Positions 1-12,878 of a stretch of DNA of 64,000 nucleotides are shown here, one piece after another. The translations under genes and the position numbers were made by a program. Origin of the DNA: Alitta virens. Its lineage: Eukaryota > Annelida > Polychaeta > Phyllodocida > Nereididae. The notes below the pieces were generated by a model that was not told the origin of the DNA, ran no database searches, and saw only the letters and a list, made by a program, of their open reading frames with translations. The stretch is from contig OW028573.1 in the NCBI GenBank assembly GCA_932294295.1, positions 51,616,329 to 51,680,328 of the forward strand, written 5' to 3'. Positions within the stretch are counted from its first letter, which is position 1. Every line of letters starts with the position of its first letter.

Positions 1-3000
1 AGGCCCTGCAGCTTCTCCTGGGAGACCTGCTACAGACACTAAGTGCTGCAGCTAGTCGTAAAGGATGCGGAGGGAGGCTGGTGGCATTCAGCTGATGCTG
101 CAGTCTCTTGTTCCAACATTGGCACTGTAACCAAAGCCTCTTGGGCCAATAATACGAGTGGACGTGAACTGACAGCTGCCCCTATCAGGTGTCCTCCATC
201 CATCATACCCGATAGCCCTCCGACTCCAAATTTATGAAATCATATCACATCGAGTAAATTTGCTTTCTTAGCACACGGATATCTTGTGTCGCTAGAAGGC
301 CTGGCTTGTGCTGGGATGGAATTACACCGACCTCGCAGCTTGCATTTATTCTGATAAAAAAAACTTCCCACATCTCCCCCAGAGAGGGCCATATGTTGCG
401 GAAAATGTCAGAGATCTGCCTGGCAATACTGCCAGCCTGGCTTGTTGTTGGGCTCTGCTAATGAAAAGTTGCCTGCTGATGTACCTCGGAAACCTCGCCC
501 CAGTCTGCATACAGATACTGTGTCGACATGGCAACCGTGTGCGGAGTAATACGGCATGTCCTGTATGCTCTATCTGTCTTCGTTCGTCAGACAAGCGTGT
601 TGGTCCACAGGACCTTTGCTGGCCCATTGTGTAGCCATGCTTATGGGGTAGGGTAGGGTGCCCTTGCCATGTAGTGTCCTGGCAACTAAGTTGGGACTCA
701 GGGTATGTATGACTTTCACCACATGTTGTTGCTAACATAGGCCAAGGACCTTGGAACCTATCAGGCAATGACCTCATGAAATTAAACCTTTTGAATTAAG
801 GTCACACCAAAAGAAACAGACTGAAATGGTTGGCCATGGGTTCGAATCACTTGACAGACCAAATGCATTAATCATGTCATTAAACATGTCTCTTTACGTA
901 GTTAACCTGTCATTTGGACAATATACACAGGCCTTGGGGCTGTTGAGGCTGTCAACCTAGTGGTAAAGACCCAGTGAACGAGTAAACAAATTCACTACAA
1001 ATACCTGTTTGCATTCCTTTCAGAACTTTGTGAAATGCAACCTGACATGTAATCGGATCAGTCTATGATTAGAATATTTCAGCTGGGCCTTGACCTCGTG
1101 CGCCTTCTTAGATGTCCACCTTGAGAAGTTTGCACTTGATGACTTACAAAATGCAAGTCGCTTCAATGCTATTTTTAGCGCGGAGGCGCCAAAAATCAGG
1201 CGCCGGCCCGTACTGATGACTTGTTTTGAAAGCTTAATAATGGAGTGGATTTCATTGCTTCCTTTTCGTGGAATTTAAAAATCGGAACATTTTTATCATC
1301 CATGGGCGTTCTATAAAGTTGCCCTTTAGGATCGAGGCACCTGGTATTAACTATATTATAAAAAGGACAGTTTGCCTATATGGCCTTTCATGCATGTATA
1401 GCATGGCATATATATATATGGTATGCCTGAAGCGTCTGCCTTAGTTTGGTCTTTGGTAGTGTTCTTTTAGTGCTTGGGCTGTTTTGCCCCAAAACCTCAG
1501 AAGTCAGGCGCTGCTTCATAATTGAGTGAATATCGTTAAATTGATATATCAGACGAACAGAGCAGAACTATAGGAGACAGGAGTTTGGGAATGACAGAGC
1601 GGTTGTTCTGCCATATCGGTGTCGAGCTTGTGTTTCTTTGGGATGGATGGCCAACCACATCCCGGGGCTTTTAGCCGTCTTACTTTCAGTCAGCCATAAA
1701 TTTTGCATTTGGTTCAGTTTACCCAGCCTCGACGAGCGTGTATTGATGTCAGATTAAAGGCGGGCTGGCTTTGGGGTAGGGGGTATATGAAGCCACTCGA
1801 TATGCCCTCTACAGCCTGGCCTGGCTTGCTATGGCCCAGCTCAGGTGTATCAGTGACAGTGTCGTATCAGTGGGCACTATAGCTGCTCCCATGATAGCCC
1901 CCCCCCCCCCCCCCCGTTCACAGTCCCCTCTTCTCTCTTGACGGCCTACGTATTCTTCACCGTCACGACATTCCAGACGTAACGAGCTCCCTTGTTGTGA
2001 AGACGTCACGGCGTTCGCTGACTACGTTACTACATTACTACGTTTTGGTAGCAGGCAGCGCCAGTGTCCTTGCGATATAAACACCTTCTGATGAGTGTGC
2101 TACTGCACTTCATGTGACAGTCATTTCACAACTTAATGGAACTTGTTGCTGAATTCTGAAGTCTAAAGCTAGCCTGTTTCTGACGCTGGATTGGGATGGT
2201 CCACTCAAGTTGTGCATGACCTTTTGGATGGTATGATCAAGGTATGTTTGTAACGCAGCTTATGGGCTTCACAATGCTCTGTGCTGTCTATCTAGTATCT
2301 GTATTTTAGTGTTAGAATAACTATTGTTTAGCCAGTCAGGTATTGCATCTATTGCAACATATTCCAATCTCTTGAGTCATCGCCAAGTGTTGGTTTTGTT
2401 CTATAGACAACATGTGAGCTTCTGAAGCAATCAACATTTTGGGCATTTTCAGCTGAATTTGTGTTTGTTTCTGCTTGTCTGTCTTTGGTTGCTATGTCTA
2501 CCTGCTCTCACCTTTGAATGGCTTTGATGTCTATTGAGTTATGCAAGTGATGTTAGGAGTGGTAGGGTACCAGCGGTATCTGCCATTTAGCCATGTTGCA
2601 AGTCAGTTGAGCAAAGTTCTCTCTGTAACTTGACCAGGTGGCTGTGTGTTGAGCAGATGTAGTTGCACCTGTGCGGATGGGTAGCAGCCAATACACGGAA
2701 GTCTGATGCCTTATATTAGGAGAGGCAAGCAATATGGGAACCGTTATACTTCTAGAAAGTGTTATAAGACAGTGTTTTTGATGGTTGGATAGGAGCTAAT
2801 CTTGTCTTCTTTGTGCGTAGTTGCTTGAGTACATCCAACTTGATCTAAGTGTTATGATTTCACAAAGAAGTATTTATATAATTTATTAAAATTAATATGA
2901 AGTAGGCATTTCAATGCCCATACCATGTGTATCACACAGTACAGAATCCATTGATTCATATTGTATGCAAGTATAATTGCAACCTTGCTTTATTATGACT

Positions 3001-3692
3001 CCCATTTCTCTGAAAATGAATGACCCGATCTGGACACCTGCTTCAAAGTATTTCTGGTGATTTGGAGCATTTGATGACTACCTGATTCCTGGTCCATTCA
3101 AGCAGCGCATTGCATGTCAACACGAATGTGTATATGTGCTGTCAGAGAAATTCTAGACCCATCAGGCTTCTCCATAATTCTGCAGAGGACTCTGGTTTCT
3201 TGTCATCTTGTGTCGAGTGTTCTCGTCCCCAAGCTTTTCGGCCTGGTCTGTTACCACACAAACACTAATTTGGTTATTTATGCAGAGAAAATAAAAGATA
3301 ATACTTTCTAGCAGGGAAACAATACATTAAGGGGAAACATAAACTGCATGATAAATTCTGAATTACAGCCCTCCTTATGTATTAGTCGTAGTACAGTCAT
3401 ATATATCACATTGCTTACATTTATATTGGTTAAATTGACTCCAAAAGAATGACATGGATAGATTACCCTACATATACCTTCCTTGTGCATATATATGTCT
3501 TTAATTCTCCATTTATGTGAGTATCATGAAGCTCAAAAGCCAAGCCAACTATCATTCAACCAATAATATTAATGAAGTTATTTAGTGAAAATTGTTGCAG
3601 TTGGTTGAATGCCTAGTCAGTGGGTGGTGTAATCTATACTTCCAGCCTTGTAAACAAATTATTCACGGTTTTCTTTTTTTGTCTCTTTACAG
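1..3692. other. No gene recognised; probably upstream or intronic DNA of SOBP
   Basis: No open frame here resembles a known protein or has convincing splice borders. The stretch holds a run of C near 1900-1915, AT-rich patches near 2870-2900 and short microsatellites (TA repeats near 1410). The first SOBP exon found begins at 3693 and needs one carried base from an upstream exon. The missing 5' SOBP exon(s) therefore lie in this stretch or outside the window, and I could not identify them. Confidence 0.6.
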
Positions 3693-5806
3693 GCGAAGGG
3701 TCATCTACCACATACATCACTTGTGCATGGTGCCTGAAGAACGGAGTTAAGTTGTTTACGCTGAAGACAGGCAACGGGACCAAAGCGTTTTGTAGTGAAG
3801 TTTGTTTCACTCAGTGCAGAAGAGCATCGTTCAAGAAGAACAAGATTTGTGACTGGTGCAAACACGTCAGACACACTGTTAATTACGTTGACTTTCAGGT
3901 AATTAACATTTGCCTTAAGAATTATATATACTAAATACTGCAATTTGTTATGTTTAATAATACTAATCTTTTGATAAAAGTTAACCTATTGAAATTAAGC
4001 CTTGTGTAACATCAGTTCTGTTCACAATATGTTTTGATGAAAGCTGTTGTCTTGCACAGCCTCAAACAATAATTTATCCTCTTGCTTATCCAGGACGGTA
4101 AACAGCAGTTGCAATTCTGCAATGAGAAGTGTCTGAGCCAATACAAGATGAATATATTCTGCATAGAGACCCAGGAACATCTGCAACAAATCCGTCAACA
4201 GATGGAAGACAGCAGTACAGCACCTGATAAAACATCCAACCAGATCTTAATCACACCTGACCTTTGGATGAAGAAAATGGAAGAACACAAAAAGATGGTC
4301 AGAGAGATTGGGCAGACCAATTCGAAAGATGTGAAGAGTGAGGAAGATGAGGAAAGAGATGAAGAGGCACTGGACCTCACAGAGACAAGCGGTGACAAGA
4401 AATCAGATAGGAAAGACCTGTCTCCCAACAGTGACACCACAGATCATCCCAGTCTTCTAGAGAAACTGGATCGTAGATATCGGGAAAACAAAATAAGACG
4501 GATCCGTACCCGAGATTCTGTATCCACCCCAGTATCCGTCAACTCCAGCCTAGGGTCGTCATCGCGATTATCTCATTCACCCTCAGCTGCTTCAAATGCT
4601 GTGACCCCACCAGTAGCCAATAGTGCAGCAGGCATGCCACCTTTAGGATCTATTCTAGGAGCCCTTGGTCCAGGCTTTTCTGGCCATCCGTTGCTGTACC
4701 ACCATCTCTTGGCAAGTGGTGCACCAGGACTGCTCCCACCTGGCCTCTTGCCCCTTCCTGATCAACACAACAGGTCATCAAATATCAGAATGTTGCCGGG
4801 AATTGATGGTCCTCAAACTTCTCCTAGGTCATCTGGTAATCAACCTACATCACAGAGTGCATCCAATCCACACCCAGCCCCACCTCCAGGGATGGCCCTT
4901 CCCACACGTCCTCCCCATCCTGGTTTTGTCCCTGGACTTCCTCCTGGTATCCCAATTCCCCATGGATTGCCACCTGGAATGGTCCTGCCCCCAATGGTTC
5001 CAGGCATTTTGCCTCCTAACACTCTCCTATCGCCATACCCTGTGTTTATTCCTCTGCCCATCCCTGTGCCCATTATTGTGCCTGTTAAGACTGACAAAGA
5101 CTTTGACACTCTCTACAACTTGTACAATCCCAAGAAATCTGCACCCATTTCTAAGACAGACAACATCAAGCGAGAACCAGTTCGCCCAGAGAGCCAGCCA
5201 GCACCAAGCACAATGATGTCTGACAGTGGTTCTGTACAGTCAGACACACCACCCACATCGGCATCAGTGCCATTGCAGTGCACCATTTCTGATGACTCCG
5301 ACCCACCAAAGGACAGAATAATGTGTGCATGCTGTCAGGTCTCTAATCCAGAAGATGTGTGTACAAAATCAATGGACCCCTTATGTAATGACAATCAGGG
5401 AAGACGGTCTGCGGCTTTGGAGAACACTAGCCCTTTATCAATGCACTCTGACATTCAAGATGGAGTCATTGACCTGTCAAAGGATAAGAGTATCTCAGAG
5501 AAGCCACCAATTTTGAGTAATATAGATCAAAACAAAAGCAGAATGATTGTAATCAAACCGAGCCCACCCCTAATGGATGGAGATGTGACCAGCCCCCTTG
5601 CTCCTCCTATGTTGGGAGGACACCTCATGCCTCCACGTAACCATTCCTACTCCTCAAGACGTGGTCTGATCCTCGATGCCCCCAGTGTCCCACGTAATCG
5701 AAACGAAAGTCCTTCTCCAGAAAAGAGAATTCTTTTGAGAAGCCCAACTAGAGATATGCTTTTTGCTAAACGCAGATGTCTACGTCGAAGTATAAAAACA
5801 AAGTAA
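3693..5806 (+). CDS. SOBP: Sine oculis-binding protein homolog (SOBP), 3' two exons, 5' end missing
   Basis: Nuclear zinc-finger cofactor family (SOBP/Jackson circler), known to bind SIX-type homeodomain factors and to carry SUMO-interacting motifs. Exons seen: 3693-3898 (phase-1 entry, ends CAG|GTAATT) and 4094-5806, stop TAA. The first exon encodes an FCS-type finger (CAWC...FCSEVCFTQCRR) and starts a second (ICDWCKH). The second exon completes it (LQFCNEKCLSQYK). A long proline-rich, presumably disordered region follows (PPGLLPLP, PPGIPIPHG, PIPVPIIVPV). Two acidic hydrophobic patches, LDLTET and VIDLSKD, look like SUMO-interacting motifs, as in vertebrate SOBP. The C-terminus AKRRCLRRSIKTK matches the basic tail of the vertebrate protein. 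The spacer vertebrates have between the two fingers is absent: FKKNK runs straight into ICDWCKH. N-terminal exons were not found. Confidence 0.93.
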
Positions 5807-8246
5807 TTGTATGATACAAATTGGTTAATGTTTTACAGTAATTCTGTAATATGTCTTGTTAAGTATTGTGTACAGATTGACCACTCTCTGTGACCCATCT
5901 CATAATATAGGTGCAAAAATACATTATCAATAATCAGAAATAATGAAAGAAGGGGTTTGTTCTATTAACTATTCCACTTATCTCCATTCATTGAACATCT
6001 CTAAACCTTGTATAAGAGGGAGTTGAATTTTTTCAGGTTTGAAATTAATTTACCACTTTTACCAAATATTCTGTTATTGTACAAGCAGCAATCATGTTCA
6101 GATTGCAGCTGGGAGTGGTGCATTTGGCCTATTGTAATGTGGCCTTTGTTAATATGTAAATAACTTGGGTGTGCTGTTAAACAGTTTTACCATTAATTTG
6201 TGTAGTAGTAGAGGCTGAGCCTCATATAGTCGCAGCGGATGGAGTTGAGCCCTGATTCAGGGTATGTTTATCTAGTCATTTAGGTCTCCACATTTAATTT
6301 GATAATTTTCATATGTGGCATGATTCAGTTTCACATCTTACTAACGGAATTACGTCATGATAATCTACAGAATATTTTGATATACCAAATATCATGCTTT
6401 CTAATGCTGAAAAACACTGAAGTACCAGATTATGATTAATGAACAAAATGTTTGACCTCAAAATCAGTTGTTTCTTGTGATTTTTTGGGTAACTCAATTT
6501 TTCAAAATTTTGTGACTAATTATAAAAGCTGTTACAGCTATAGTTTATTGAAAATCTGTAGATAAAATGTCTGGACGGTTTTTTCTGTAAGATAAGACTT
6601 TGAAAGCATGATGAATATCGATCAGTCTGTGTTCATGATTATAATTGTGTGCAATAAAATTCAACGTCTAGTTGTAGGTTTGACAGTCCACATTACCGGC
6701 CAGTCATATTTCAGAAAGCCTGGCCACCATTGTTCAGCACAAAGTGCTACATGCAGAGTTAATGATCAGGGTCTCTGGACTGCTTTTAATATGTCATTCT
6801 GTATCTGTATAAAGTTAACAATGTAAATATATTTAAAATATAATTATTATACAGTGTATGAGCACAGCTCCTTTATGTGAGGTTGCCAGCGTTATCTTTC
6901 ATTGCTTAAAGAATGGCATGTTATGTGATCTATGTTTGCTTGTAGAATTATTGACATTCTGTGTGTTGATTAAAATTTAAAGCAACTTGCAGAATAGCAG
7001 TAGTTAGTAACATTATTGTCATCAAATGCACTGTTTTCAAGACCCAGAATATATGTACTCTTGCATTATGACAGGTGTTGTGAAGGGATGACCCCTTAAC
7101 AAGGACTGTACACCGTTGGTGGAATTGCATGCACATACTGTAAATTTGCAATTGTCATTGATGTGATTTCAAATTGTTTTGGAGTATGATCAATGAGTAG
7201 ACTGCAGCATGTTGTGATAATGAAAATTTTGTGAACCTGATAATATTATTATGCGTGCTATTATGTTTCGTATCATGTTTTTGGTTCATGGTTGTTTCCT
7301 CCACATGTATCGGAAAGATGATAGCGGTGCACTGAAAGTTAAATGGATGCACTGAAACATTTCAGGGCAAATTAAGATGAGTGTGATATTACATATGTTG
7401 GATTCCTTTTTTTTCAAAAATTAATATATTGATACTACAGGCAGAATAAGTAAGAGAGGAACACAAGCCATGACATCAATATTTGATTTTGTAATATTTA
7501 TGAATAAAATATACAACTTGCCTTAAATGTTGTTTTGTCACCTTTACAGTAAAACTTGCCATATTAAATTAAAAATACAGGAACAGTAGTGATGAGCTTT
7601 GTTGAAAACCAACAAGAAGTGTGAGGAGCTAAATAAGACTTGTGGACGTTTATTGACATCAAAGAAACTACCTTTGGATGAAGGTTGAATAAACATTTAG
7701 CACAACAATTTATAAGTCTTAGATATTAACACTTTATTGTAATTCCTGTGTGAAAGGAGACTCCCGAAAGACAATTATCATTGTCGTTATCAGGAAGTCA
7801 CCTTTAGTGAGAGGGAACTAGCACATTCGGACATAATTTATAATGGAAGATTAGGACCTATTTTTTTAAAGTTCATATGACAAGGATGATGAATTTATGA
7901 AGGGTATTGATTTTTTTCAAGGTAAAATTTACAAATTTGAGAAAATAGTTGAATGACAGTCATATGCTATAGCTAAGCATTTTCTCTTTCAAACTGTTTT
8001 AGATAGTGGTACATATATAAATAACTTATTTAAAATCCATCTCTATAATATATATTATATATATTAATCATAAGATGAAATTCACATGCTGTAAATGGAG
8101 GAGCATTTTGAGTATAAACATTCTGACAAATGAAATTCACCTGCTATTGATTTGATCATTGAGGATTGAGAAAGTGAATGCATATAAATGATTCCGTAGT
8201 TTCAGTGCAATTAAAACTTCACAAACCAAGTAAAAATTTAACATAA
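5807..8246 (+). other. SOBP 3' UTR and SOBP/SAP18 convergent spacer
   Basis: AT-rich sequence without a convincing frame. Candidate polyadenylation signals AATAAA lie at 6653-6658 and 7503-7508 on the plus strand. On the minus strand, AATAAA at 8247-8252 lies about 100 nt past the SAP18 stop. Where the SOBP message ends is not determined. Confidence 0.5.
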
Positions 8247-8353
8247 TTTATTTGATACCAACTACATATGACTATGAAAAACAAGAAATGCACTAAAATC
8301 AAACTGCAATATCAGTGGAATAAAAAAGCCTCTTCACATGACATAATTTCACA

Positions 8354-10625
8354 TTAATAAGGTCGTCCTCTTTGTCTGTTCGGTAGGGCTCCAGATCGTG
8401 GTGGAGCAATAGCAATGTCTATATAATCGCCTATCTGGAAACGCTTGCTGGCAAGAGTGACATTGTCGTCTGTGCCTTTCCTACCGGCACAAGTGCTGCC
8501 AATTTCTCTCATCCGATATGTTGGTGTTCTTTGATCAGGATATACAATGGCAAAATCAAAGTATGTTCCTTTACGTCGAGCATCGGAATTGACTTCTTTA
8601 ACGAGACTTGTGAGTTCCCTCAAGCTGGCATCCATCCTGTGAAAAAAATAACAATTTTTGAATTAGTATGGCATAGGCCTATGTTCAAATTGCATTTGTG
8701 GGGAAGATATCCTCCATCAGGGTTTCCTGAAGGCCTCATTCAGGAGGTGGAGGGAGACTCCTCCCAAAATTAAGCTCCCCCTACCCTCCTAAAAAAGTTT
8801 CGGAAGGAAATAGCATGAGGATTCTTGCCCTTAAAACAACTCTCCCAGCCTGCATAGGTATCAGGTTACCTCACCACCCGCCAATAGTAGTCAACTCACT
8901 GCCCATCCTAGTCAGCTCACCGCCGGTCTTAAATAGGCGACCCGACTTGTCACCAGTTCTAATCAACTCACCACTCCTAAATTAATAATTTTGAGATGAT
9001 ATAAGTGAAGCCTTGCAACTGGGGTTTTCTAAGAAGGCTGTCATTGATTTCACACCTCAGTATCAAAAGATGTCAACTTGACAAATCTAAATTGCAATTT
9101 GCACTATTGTGTCATTTGGATTGACCAACAATGGTCAGTCATCAACTTAATTGTTGTTGGCTGTACTGCAGTCATTCCCTCAGATTTAATTTGCTCCAAC
9201 CGGTATTGGTTTCAATTAGGGCTCTGTATTGATACATTTTTTCAATATGCTACCTATCACGATACAAATGTTTTGATACACAATACGTGTCACGATACGC
9301 ATATGGGCGACTGAGTGGTACAGACTGAAGGAAAAATATCCAATACGTGAATTTTCATATGGCTTGACCAAATAACAATAAATTAATAATTTTTGATAAT
9401 ATTCAATATTTCCATATTTCCCATTATTTTCCCCTTAAACAGCAAAGTATAACGCATTTGGAAATATACTTTGAATTAATTGAAATTGAGTGCTTAATTT
9501 TTTCAATTGCTATGAAATTGGTGCATTTTGGCATACTACTATGGGATCTGTCTTTGGACAAAGAAATTCAAAATCATCCTGTTTACATTATTGAAGTGTC
9601 AAACATTTTAGTAATACTTTTATTGATACCTCAGTTAAACTTTATACTTCAGAGACTTAAATATGCAATTGCAATTTGTGAACTTCTGAAGGATTTTCTT
9701 CACGGTACCATTACTATTTGCAATCAACTACCAGTGTAGGAGTGAACTTCAATTAGCTGAGGTGTGAACTTCGTGAACATGTCAGATTGCTATTAGCTCT
9801 GCAGATACGACTCCTTTGATTCAGAGTGGCAGACAATGGTGAAAATGTACTGGATTGGATACACTGTACGATACACAGGTGGCTGTATCGGTATTCGGTA
9901 CGGGCAGGAGTTAACGATACGCGAGTCGGTACAGAGCCCTAGTGTTAATAATATATAGCGGCGCTGACAAGAAGGTCGGCCGGTGATGGACTCAACACCC
10001 TAGTGGGCGGTGAGGGTTCAAAGAGGCGGTGAGTTGACTAGTAATCCCAGCATAAATGCTGGGCCCCAAGGAAGCCCTGACCATGAAGTCTCCATTAATC
10101 CAAATTTGCTTTGGTTGTGTGGATATCTTACCAGGTATAGATCTGTAGTTCATTGGCTGGTGTATTTCCTCTGCTGTACTCGCTGAGTGGGTGATGTCTG
10201 CCTGTGCTACAGAATACCCTGAGTAACAAGGGGCATGTCTGAAAAACAATTTAGGATGCTTACCATGCAGTCAATATCTTTACATATCTTTACAAGTTTT
10301 GATCCATACTGACCAGCTGACTCAGCTCAGTGTCAGACTTGCAAAAGTTAACAGCTGTACCGCTGTGACGTGAAGAAATATCAAAAGTCAACCCTACACA
10401 TTACAAGCCACGGCGCATTTAATGGAAATTAGTAAATAATTGATACATCTATTATCGTTCACAATCCACGCATCTTCTTTAGTCAGTTAAACAAACGGTC
10501 AAACTTGGCTTAAAATCATCAATGATTGCGTTGTATTGTTTTAAACGCACCTTCTCTCTGTCTACGGGCTTTTCTGGTTCCCTAGTGTCGGATTTATCTT
10601 CAACAATTGACTCTACGGTGGCCAT
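8354..10625 (-). CDS. SAP18: Histone deacetylase complex subunit SAP18
   Basis: Small ubiquitin-fold protein of the ASAP/PSAP complexes (with RNPS1 and ACIN1 or PNN) and of Sin3-HDAC. It acts in the nucleus in splicing control and repression. Three exons on the minus strand: 10551-10625 (MATVESIVEDK...EPEKPVDREK), 10132-10238 (TCPLLLRVFCSTGRHHPLSE, then ELQIYTW) and 8354-8636 (MDASLRELTSLVKEV to RQRGRPY). All borders are GT-AG, and the split Trp codon (TG|G) joins exons 2 and 3. The spliced frame is 465 nt, 154 residues, essentially the human length (153). The ATG at 10625 is the first in frame and matches the family N-terminus. Intron 2 holds two nested repeats. The gene is divergent from the CXorf65-like gene, 127 bp between the start codons. 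Confidence 0.96.
8862..10045. repeat. Palindromic repeat remnant in SAP18 intron 2, split by a hAT-like insertion
   Basis: The left arm (about 8862-8990) repeats the words CAACTCAC and CTCACCGCC. The right arm (about 9955-10045) carries their reverse complements (GGCGGTGAG, GGCGGTGAGTTGACTA). Terminal inverted arms around a foreign middle suggest an older foldback element interrupted by the 9217-9941 element. The arms have diverged and exact ends are uncertain. Confidence 0.5.
9217..9941. mobile_element. hAT-like non-autonomous element (725 bp) in SAP18 intron 2
   Basis: The termini are inverted: TAGGGCTCTGTATTGA at the left, and the reverse complement of the right end reads TAGGGCTCTGTACCGA. 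Flanking 8-mers GTTTCAAT (9209-9216) and GTGTTAAT (9942-9949) match at 6 of 8 positions, as expected for a degraded 8-bp hAT-type target duplication. The interior repeats ACGATAC words near both ends. A frame at 9458-9739 shows no transposase signature, so it is called non-autonomous. Confidence 0.65.
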
Positions 10626-10752
10626 CTTTCTCGTTCCCAAGCTAAGTGTTGGTACCGGATATTACCAGCAGAGGGCTAAACCTTCGACTCCCTCTGGCGT
10701 TTAATCATGCGAAACAGCTGGCTGCTTAGCAGACGACGAATACTTTCCAAAA
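10626..10752. promoter_or_regulatory. Shared divergent promoter, SAP18 / CXorf65-like
   Basis: Only 127 bp separate the two opposed start codons, so both 5' UTRs and the core promoter must lie in or overlap this segment. No TATA box is evident. The SAP18 start lies in AAGATGGCC, which resembles a YY1 site at the initiator. Transcription start sites are not determinable from sequence. Confidence 0.6.
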
Positions 10753-12216
10753 ATGCCTTTCTTTGTGGTTTGCTATGAAGGTAAAACTTATAGAAGTGGT
10801 TTGGTGTGATATTTGAAGTTTCGAAGGCTTTTTCTGCTGCAGTAAGTGATAATAATGACGCATAATTATGCAGAGTTAGATATATCCAGACATGCCAAGT
10901 CTCACTCATTCACTAAAGTTTCAGTGAGTCTTGGTTGCTGTCTCACTCCTCAAGACGAGTATTTTCTTATTTTAATTTGTCTCACTCTCAGAGAGCCAGA
11001 ATAAATCTTTAACATTTTACTGTAAACTGGAGGGCCAAATCTCACTCTTTCAATTTCACCAGAACTTGGCATCTCTGAGCTATCCCATATCATATGTCAG
11101 AACGTATCAGTCTAGATAGCATATATATCTATCCTCCAAAAAAAAAAAGATGAAGTCCGTCATCTTTCCACCGTCCATCTGTACAGCTGAACATGCATGT
11201 GCCAATGAATGCGTGAGATTTGGCCTTAATTAAGGTTGAGCACGTCCAAACCCAGGGCTGCCAACTCTCATGCATTCGTCGTGAGACACATTTGGTAGCT
11301 CTCATAATTAAACATGTTCTGTCAACATATTAATTTGCACAGAGCTAGAATAAATTTCATATTAGCTAGGCCGATCTAACAACTCTCATGCATTGGCACT
11401 GTGATACTATAGGCCACATTGATGATGATTGAATGATGTATCTTGTGGTATCTCAATTTCAGACAACCAGAATATTGTTGTGACAAAGGACTGTTCAGCA
11501 GCCAATATTGTCACCTACCTGACAGAAAAATTACCTTGGGATCAATCACAAAATGCAGGAGGTATACATGACCAGCAGTCTATATAGATCTTTCTCTCTT
11601 AGGCTGAGCTATACACATAATGCATGATGTGACACATTCATATAGCCACATTTCTCTTTTCCTACAATACAGATTTAGATCTATGTGACTCTTCTGGAAG
11701 GGTAATTGGTTTGTGCTACATGGGTAACTCAACTGCTGGAAATCTGCTAGTTGAAAGGAGTGTTTACTATCCAGTTGTGTTAAAAGGTATACATTATATT
11801 GGCCAGTCTTCTGCCAGGATCAGCAATGAAAATTGGCAGTAGATATATGGTATTTTCTGTACTCTAACAAACTTTTCTTAAAAATTCCCATAATTTTTTT
11901 CCAGATGACAGACCTTTGGGTTTACTCCTGTCACCTGCTCATAAAAACTACAAACAGCTAATGGGTAAGTTATTTGCTATTGTTAAAGTTGAATTAGTCT
12001 CTTCTTAGAAACATGTGCATATATTGATTTTAATTTTGTGCCTAACTTACAAGTTTATCATTAACTTCCCTTGTAGCGCAAGTGACCAAGTTTTGCACAA
12101 CTTCAAGGGGCTTGTATGAAGATTCCATCTTAGCCTCAAAAAAGAACACACCTAACTCCACTCAAGACAAACGAAAGAAAGGTCGTAGCTCTCCCAGAGG
12201 AAAACCCAGAAAATAG
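10753..12216 (+). CDS. CXorf65-like small protein
   Basis: Five exons: 10753-10780, 11463-11561, 11673-11786, 11905-11964 and 12077-12216. All borders are GT-AG and all junctions are phase 1. They give 441 nt, 146 residues. The protein starts MPFFVVCYEDNQNIVVTKDC, continues IVTYLTEKL, then DLDLCDSSGRVIGL, and ends in a basic tail KKGRSSPRGKPRK. The pattern of an N-terminal strand, a DNQ turn and a central DLCD-x-x-G motif resembles what I recall of the uncharacterised vertebrate protein CXorf65. The start of the fold looks ubiquitin-like (short beta strands then a helix), but that is inference. No membrane segment or signal peptide is visible. Function unknown. AATAAA at 12362-12367 may end the message. 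The family name is a recollection, not a search result. Confidence 0.6.
11262..11394. repeat. Short direct repeats in intron 1 of the CXorf65-like gene
   Basis: AACTCTCATGCATT occurs at 11262-11275 and again at 11381-11394. Related CTCAC/GTGAG words are scattered over 10900-11080. Probably decayed interspersed repeat; the rest of this 682-bp intron shows nothing else. Confidence 0.4.
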
Positions 12217-12878
12217 TTTAAAATTGGCGACTGCAAGAATCAAAATCTGCCTCTTTCTGTATGTACATTATTATCATTTATTAAATTTCACTCTTGTAAT
12301 CTTTTTTTCATTGAAATATACATAAGCAATTAAACACAAGTCTATGTTTTCAAGCAATAACAATAAATGATTTAAAAATTTTGCCCTCTGAAGCGATAAA
12401 CTCTGAATGCAATATCTGTGTGGTTTAGTGCCCTGCATTTACATAAAAAATATGTATTATACAATCAGTGCATATTAACTTTATTCGTCCCATGACTAAC
12501 TACACAAAAAATAACTAGGACAAATAAGCATTATAGAAATGGCTAATAGTAGATAATTAAGGTCATTAACTAAATACTGTATATTTACAGCAACACAGAC
12601 CAGATAATACAATTAGAAGTATAAAACAGAAAAAAAAGAGGGGGGGGGGGGGGGTTTGGGAAATCTCAAATAACAATAACAAGCGTCTCTCATAAAACAT
12701 CATACCAATGCCGTCAGCATTATTAGTTGATAACTTCATAATTACATAAATGCTGACGAACCCAGTTATAAACCTATAGGTGGATGTTTGTAGTGATTGC
12801 AATCACCTTTGAGTATGGCATAGAATTTTATGAACAACTGATGCAGTGTTTGACTGTGTCTTTGAAATACACATCAAG
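12217..12878. other. Convergent 3' UTR spacer, CXorf65-like / CHMP1
   Basis: No coding signal. AATAAA lies at 12362-12367 on the plus strand. On the minus strand a signal for CHMP1 lies at 12480-12485 (TTTATT as read on plus). A G run near 12640-12655 and a short A/G tract are the only other structure. Confidence 0.5.

Noticed and set aside
308..777. Overlapping open frames on both strands (about 108 and 143 codons)
   Set aside because: No recognisable motif, no splice context and low-complexity composition; chance frames in a stretch without other coding signs.
811..970. GGTTCGAATC and CTAGTGGTAAAGAC words, considered as a tRNA or SINE
   Set aside because: The B-box-like word precedes the A-box-like word and there is no cloverleaf; no tRNA gene was found in the window.
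9458..9739. Frame of 93 codons inside the SAP18 intron element
   Set aside because: No transposase motif and strongly AT-biased composition; treated as part of a non-autonomous repeat.
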